Assembly (NCBI GenBank): GCA_002286855.1
Contig: NRSV01000169.1
Coordinates: 1-18,963, forward strand
Source: Bipolaris cookei
Taxonomy: Eukaryota > Ascomycota > Dothideomycetes > Pleosporales > Pleosporaceae
Direction: 5' to 3'
DNA: 18,963 bases
In this document: one piece after another, positions 16,324 through 18,963 of the stretch
How positions within the stretch are numbered: position 1 is the first letter of the stretch
Layout of the letters: each line of letters begins with the position of its first letter
Translations under genes and position numbers: made by a program
The notes under the pieces: generated by a model
Told to the model about the DNA's origin: nothing
The model's input: only the letters and a program-made list of their open reading frames with translations
The model's database searches: none

Positions 16324-16722
16324 CCTCGGCCAACTAGACAGTGAGTTGCCACCTGCATTGCGCGGTCACATCACTCGACATCACAGTCAGGGTTAAGCGA
16401 CACGGCCCTGCAGTCCGCAGCCTCTTCGTTTCGAGAATGTAGTTACGGGCTAGGCTGCACATTCGACCGTGCCGCAACACGGTGAGGTGTTTAGGTACTA
16501 GGATGCAGTTCGCTGTGATCTTGCATACGCGAGTGTTGGTGCTTTTATACGTCATCAGCGTGTCGCAGGGGTAGGACCGCAGTGCGACTACAGGGCGGAG
16601 GTGCGAGCGTAGGACGCCTAGCCTGCCTTCGCACACATCAGCCCAACTACTAACAGGGCTAAAGATGTTCATGCAGAAGTTCGTTCATCTAGATATGGCT
16701 CTGCATGAACAACCAATCAGTA
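16324..16722. other. Left flank of the pogo transposon
   Basis: No confident gene. A plus frame open from about 16573 (ending FVHLDMALHEQPIS at the transposon edge) stays open into the right flank if the element and one TA are removed. A 112-codon frame on the minus strand at 16334-16672 has no motif. Confidence 0.3.
16721..16722. repeat. TA target duplication, left
   Basis: TA directly outside the left TIR, matched by TA at 18863-18864. Duplication of TA is the rule for Tc1/mariner and pogo elements. Confidence 0.75.
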
Positions 16723-16769
16723 GTGTAGGTGGTCAGTGCGTGCAACAGGTCTCTGCGTGCAACACCAAC
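16723..16769 (+). repeat. Left terminal inverted repeat
   Basis: Begins GTGTAGGTGGTC. Pairs with 18862-18816: 40 of 47 positions match by my hand alignment, with 27 of the outer 29 matching. TGCGTGCAACA occurs twice within it, at about 16736 and 16753, a possible transposase-binding direct repeat. Confidence 0.85.
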
Positions 16770-16875
16770 TCTGATATGGGCGCCCACACAAATGAGGCTG
16801 TACAGCCCCATACAAAAGCTAATATTACTAGATTTTCTGGTGGAGTAGTCTGTAAGTGATATATTATATATCTAT

Positions 16876-18828
16876 CTATTCGTATTTCTTCGGCAGCTTG
16901 ATATTGCGGCCGCGCGTGGTGGTTTTGGGTGGAGGCTTAGTGAGCGGCTCTGCAACACTATCACCACTTTGAGCAGCCGCAACACGACGACGTCTAGTAA
17001 CTTTTGACTTGTGAGATAATGAGGCTTTTCGGATAGGTATATTTTGTATATCCTGAAGTTTTCTTGTAGTTGCAGCAGCGCGTTCTTCAGCTTTACGGGC
17101 CCTCGCAGCAGCTAGCTGCGTGGCACGTGCCTCACGCTCCTTTGCCCTCGCTATCTTAGCCACCTCACGCTCTATCTTTGCTTGTTCTTGAAGCTGCTTT
17201 CTGCATGCTGCAGCAGCAGCTCGTGCCTCTCTATCCTGCTCTTTTTGGAGTTTTGCTGCCTCCTCTTCTTGTTGTTGTATAGCCTCACGCTGTCTAGCCT
17301 CTCTGACTGCCCGAGGGCTCCATACAACTGCTAGGCTCTGGTATTCTTGGTGTTGTTGCAAATCCAAAACTTTATTATGCTTTTGTGGGTGTTTTTTGGT
17401 GGTAGTTTCATGCTGTAGTTTCTCCATTTGAACGTGTAGGAGCTCGTTGGTGACCTGGAGTGAATGGAAAGCCTCCTTCACCCGTTTTACTGCAACTGTA
17501 GATGTATCCGGCACTGCAGCGTCAACCAAGTTGGCGAGGTGTCTATATGTATCTCCATCACCATGGTCTCCAACTTCTGTATCTGTATTGGGTTGTGGGG
17601 AGGAGCTGACGAGACGTTTGAGGACGGCTTCGGCGTTGCGCGGATGAACTCCTGTAGCTGCAAAACTGCTTAGTATATTATTAGATGTGAACGCAGATGT
17701 ATACGCAGCCCAAAATAAGCGTATAAAGTCACTTTTCTGCAGATCTAGCAAAGCTTGGCTGCGGTGGAGGAACTCGTCTAGTTCTTGGCCGTACGCAGTT
17801 GCTAGAGGCCCAAACACCGCAACGTCGAGCGGTTGAAGCCGGTGAGAGGAGTGCGGAGGCAGTACAGCGAGTAGAATCCGATGGGCATCGCAGTAATCGA
17901 TGAAGGAAGGCGTCACGTGGCTGCCGTGGCCGTCAAGCAGTAAAAGCCTCCAGTCCCGCTTCGCCTTCTCCTTTGTCTTGCGATCAAAGACTTGTTCAAG
18001 CCAGGCTAAGCCAATCTCATTGTTACTCCACCCTGTAGGGCTTGTACAGCAGAAAAGCTGGTGTTTTCCAGCCTCTAGGTCGCGTAACCAGTTGTCTCGA
18101 AGGCCGCCTTTGCCTTGATAGATGACGACAGGATCTACCCAGCTTCCATCAGCGCAGACACAACCCATAACTGTTATCCAGTCTCTGCTGCCATCTTGGA
18201 GAGCCGCTGACACCTTCTTCTGGTCCCAAAGAGCCTTTGAAAAGACTCTTTTAGAGCGTGACGTTACCCCAAGGAGGAAGCCCTTCTCATCCATATTATA
18301 GATATTATGTGGCTCAACGCTGTACTGATCGAGCTTATCGTGAAGGAGATGGAAGTAGTTACGGTAATCTTGTATATTATCAGCTTTACAGCGATCCTGA
18401 TCAATACCGGTGGAGGTTTTGTTGGTGATAGCATCGCGGTGCCTTCGCAAGAAACGTGTAACCCAGGTATCTGATGGCTCCCATGGCCCAAGTGCGGCGA
18501 CATATTTCTTGATCATGGCTCTTGAGGGTGGTAGCGCACGGGCTGATAGTCTCTGTATATACTTTACAAGCTGCTGCTCCTGTGGGGGGGTGAGTAACAT
18601 GCGTTTCTGTGCAGCAGCTTCATGGGACCTAGTTTGGCGGTGGTGCCGGCGCGTCAAAGTTGACACCTCAACACCAAACTTTTTCGCAGCTGCGCGATAT
18701 GAAAGTTGACCTTCTGGACCTTGCGAGTCAATTGCTGCAATTGCTTTTGATAGAGCTGTCATAGTGGTGGAGATATCACGCGTTGAAACTGGTGGGTTGA
18801 AATCTTGGCAATGGTGTTGGTGTTGCAT
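16876..18828 (-). CDS. Fot1/pogo-type transposase
   Basis: 650 residues from ATG 18828. The frame is open a little further upstream but without an ATG; a later ATG at 18762 is the alternative start. An N-terminal helix-turn-helix is seen at about 25-65 (SYRAAAKKFGVEVSTLTRRH). A CENP-B-like DNA-binding half (about 80-135) ends WVTRFLRRHRDA. The DDE endonuclease core has YNMDEKGF with D180, LLLLDGHGSH with D299, and HRLQPLDVAVFGPL with D335. That is 35 residues between the last two acids, and all three catalytic positions are present. The C-terminal third is a long charged coiled coil rich in Glu, Ala, Arg and Gln (about 500-600), closing with RGRNIKLPKKYE. It cuts and pastes the surrounding element. 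It is open along its whole length, unlike the relic at 1055-1543. Confidence 0.93.
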   Translation of the reverse strand: MQHQHHCQDFNPPVSTRDISTTMTALSKAIAAIDSQGPEGQLSYRAAAKKFGVEVSTLTRRHHRQTRSHEAAAQKRMLLTPPQEQQLVKYIQRLSARALPPSRAMIKKYVAALGPWEPSDTWVTRFLRRHRDAITNKTSTGIDQDRCKADNIQDYRNYFHLLHDKLDQYSVEPHNIYNMDEKGFLLGVTSRSKRVFSKALWDQKKVSAALQDGSRDWITVMGCVCADGSWVDPVVIYQGKGGLRDNWLRDLEAGKHQLFCCTSPTGWSNNEIGLAWLEQVFDRKTKEKAKRDWRLLLLDGHGSHVTPSFIDYCDAHRILLAVLPPHSSHRLQPLDVAVFGPLATAYGQELDEFLHRSQALLDLQKSDFIRLFWAAYTSAFTSNNILSSFAATGVHPRNAEAVLKRLVSSSPQPNTDTEVGDHGDGDTYRHLANLVDAAVPDTSTVAVKRVKEAFHSLQVTNELLHVQMEKLQHETTTKKHPQKHNKVLDLQQHQEYQSLAVVWSPRAVREARQREAIQQQEEEAAKLQKEQDREARAAAAACRKQLQEQAKIEREVAKIARAKEREARATQLAAARARKAEERAAATTRKLQDIQNIPIRKASLSHKSKVTRRRRVAAAQSGDSVAEPLTKPPPKTTTRGRNIKLPKKYE

Positions 18829-18862
18829 TGGGTGATCTGTTGCACGCACCGACCACCTACAC
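18816..18862 (-). repeat. Right terminal inverted repeat, containing the transposase start codon
   Basis: On the minus strand it begins GTGTAGGTGGTC, as in the left TIR. The transposase ATG (18826-18828) lies within the inner part of this repeat. Confidence 0.85.
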
Positions 18863-18864
18863 TA
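18863..18864. repeat. TA target duplication, right
   Basis: Pairs with TA at 16721-16722. Confidence 0.75.
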
Positions 18865-18963
18865 CTCGCACCAGACACGTTGCAGGTGGAAGGCCACGTC
18901 ATGTCCGTGTCGAGATTTATGCTGTATCACAAAGAGGAAGGTGACTTGGACTCATGCAGCGTT
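18865..18963. other. Right flank of the pogo transposon, to window end
   Basis: 99 bp with two plus-strand frames that are open for most or all of it (one reads DTLQVEGHVMSVSRFMLYHKE to the window end). The transposon may therefore have landed in coding DNA, but the piece is too short to name. Confidence 0.3.

Larger units (their letters stand above)
16723..18862 (-). mobile_element. Complete Fot1/pogo-family DNA transposon
   Basis: 2140 bp between TA dinucleotides, with 47-bp imperfect terminal inverted repeats and one open transposase on the minus strand. About 106 bp of non-coding DNA separate the transposase stop from the left TIR, while the transposase starts inside the right TIR. TIRs, TA duplication and transposase all agree on the family. 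Nothing is visibly broken, so the element may be able to move. Confidence 0.92.

Noticed and set aside
16334..16672. 112-codon minus-strand frame left of the transposon
   Set aside because: No recognisable domain. The plus strand offers an equally plausible reading, so I do not call a gene.
18829..18849. Extending the transposase start to GTG 18849
   Set aside because: Fungal genes normally start at ATG. The upstream codons are the outer TIR, so I use ATG 18828.

Overview
The window reads as repeat-rich accessory DNA from a filamentous ascomycete (Pezizomycotina). The basis is the combination of a HET-domain NB-ARC/TPR receptor gene, a WD40 array of the type found in fungal STAND receptors, a Tad1-type LINE with an RNase H domain, a Fot1/pogo DNA transposon, and relic genes whose stop codons look like C-to-T transitions, as expected from repeat-induced point mutation (RIP) or methyl-C decay. 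No housekeeping gene is visible, and I cannot name the species.

Layout. 1-1,050: one unrecognised candidate gene (295-919, perhaps with one intron). 1,055-1,543 (-): N-terminal relic of a pogo-like transposase. 1,650-2,990: no gene seen. 2,993-3,574 (+): orphan array of four WD40 repeats plus the start of a fifth. 3,575-4,124: AT-rich spacer. 4,125-4,669 (+): copy 1 of an unnamed, decayed coding repeat. 4,684-7,089 (-): HET-NB-ARC-TPR receptor gene, collinear in one frame but interrupted by two stops. 7,465-7,607 (-) and 13,642-14,002 (-): the two halves of copy 2 of the same repeat. 7,608-13,641 (-): an apparently complete LINE with both ORFs open. 14,003-16,700: gene-poor DNA with small decayed coding remnants. 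16,723-18,862: a complete Fot1/pogo-family transposon with TIRs, a TA target duplication and an open transposase.

The pieces fit as layers. The receptor gene lies between two inverted copies of an old coding repeat. The distal copy was later split by the LINE. Copy 1 is an unoccupied homologous site: its single CTCCGTGC aligns with the CTCCGCGC found at both LINE edges, which identifies an 8-bp target-site duplication and fixes both ends of the LINE. The two complete mobile elements have open frames with no stops, whereas the receptor, the pogo relic and the small coding remnants carry stops or frameshifts. This suggests old, mutation-damaged sequence overlaid by recent insertions. The most interesting content is the broken receptor beside an orphan WD40 array (both parts of the fungal self/non-self death-receptor repertoire) and the unnamed repeat-borne protein family.
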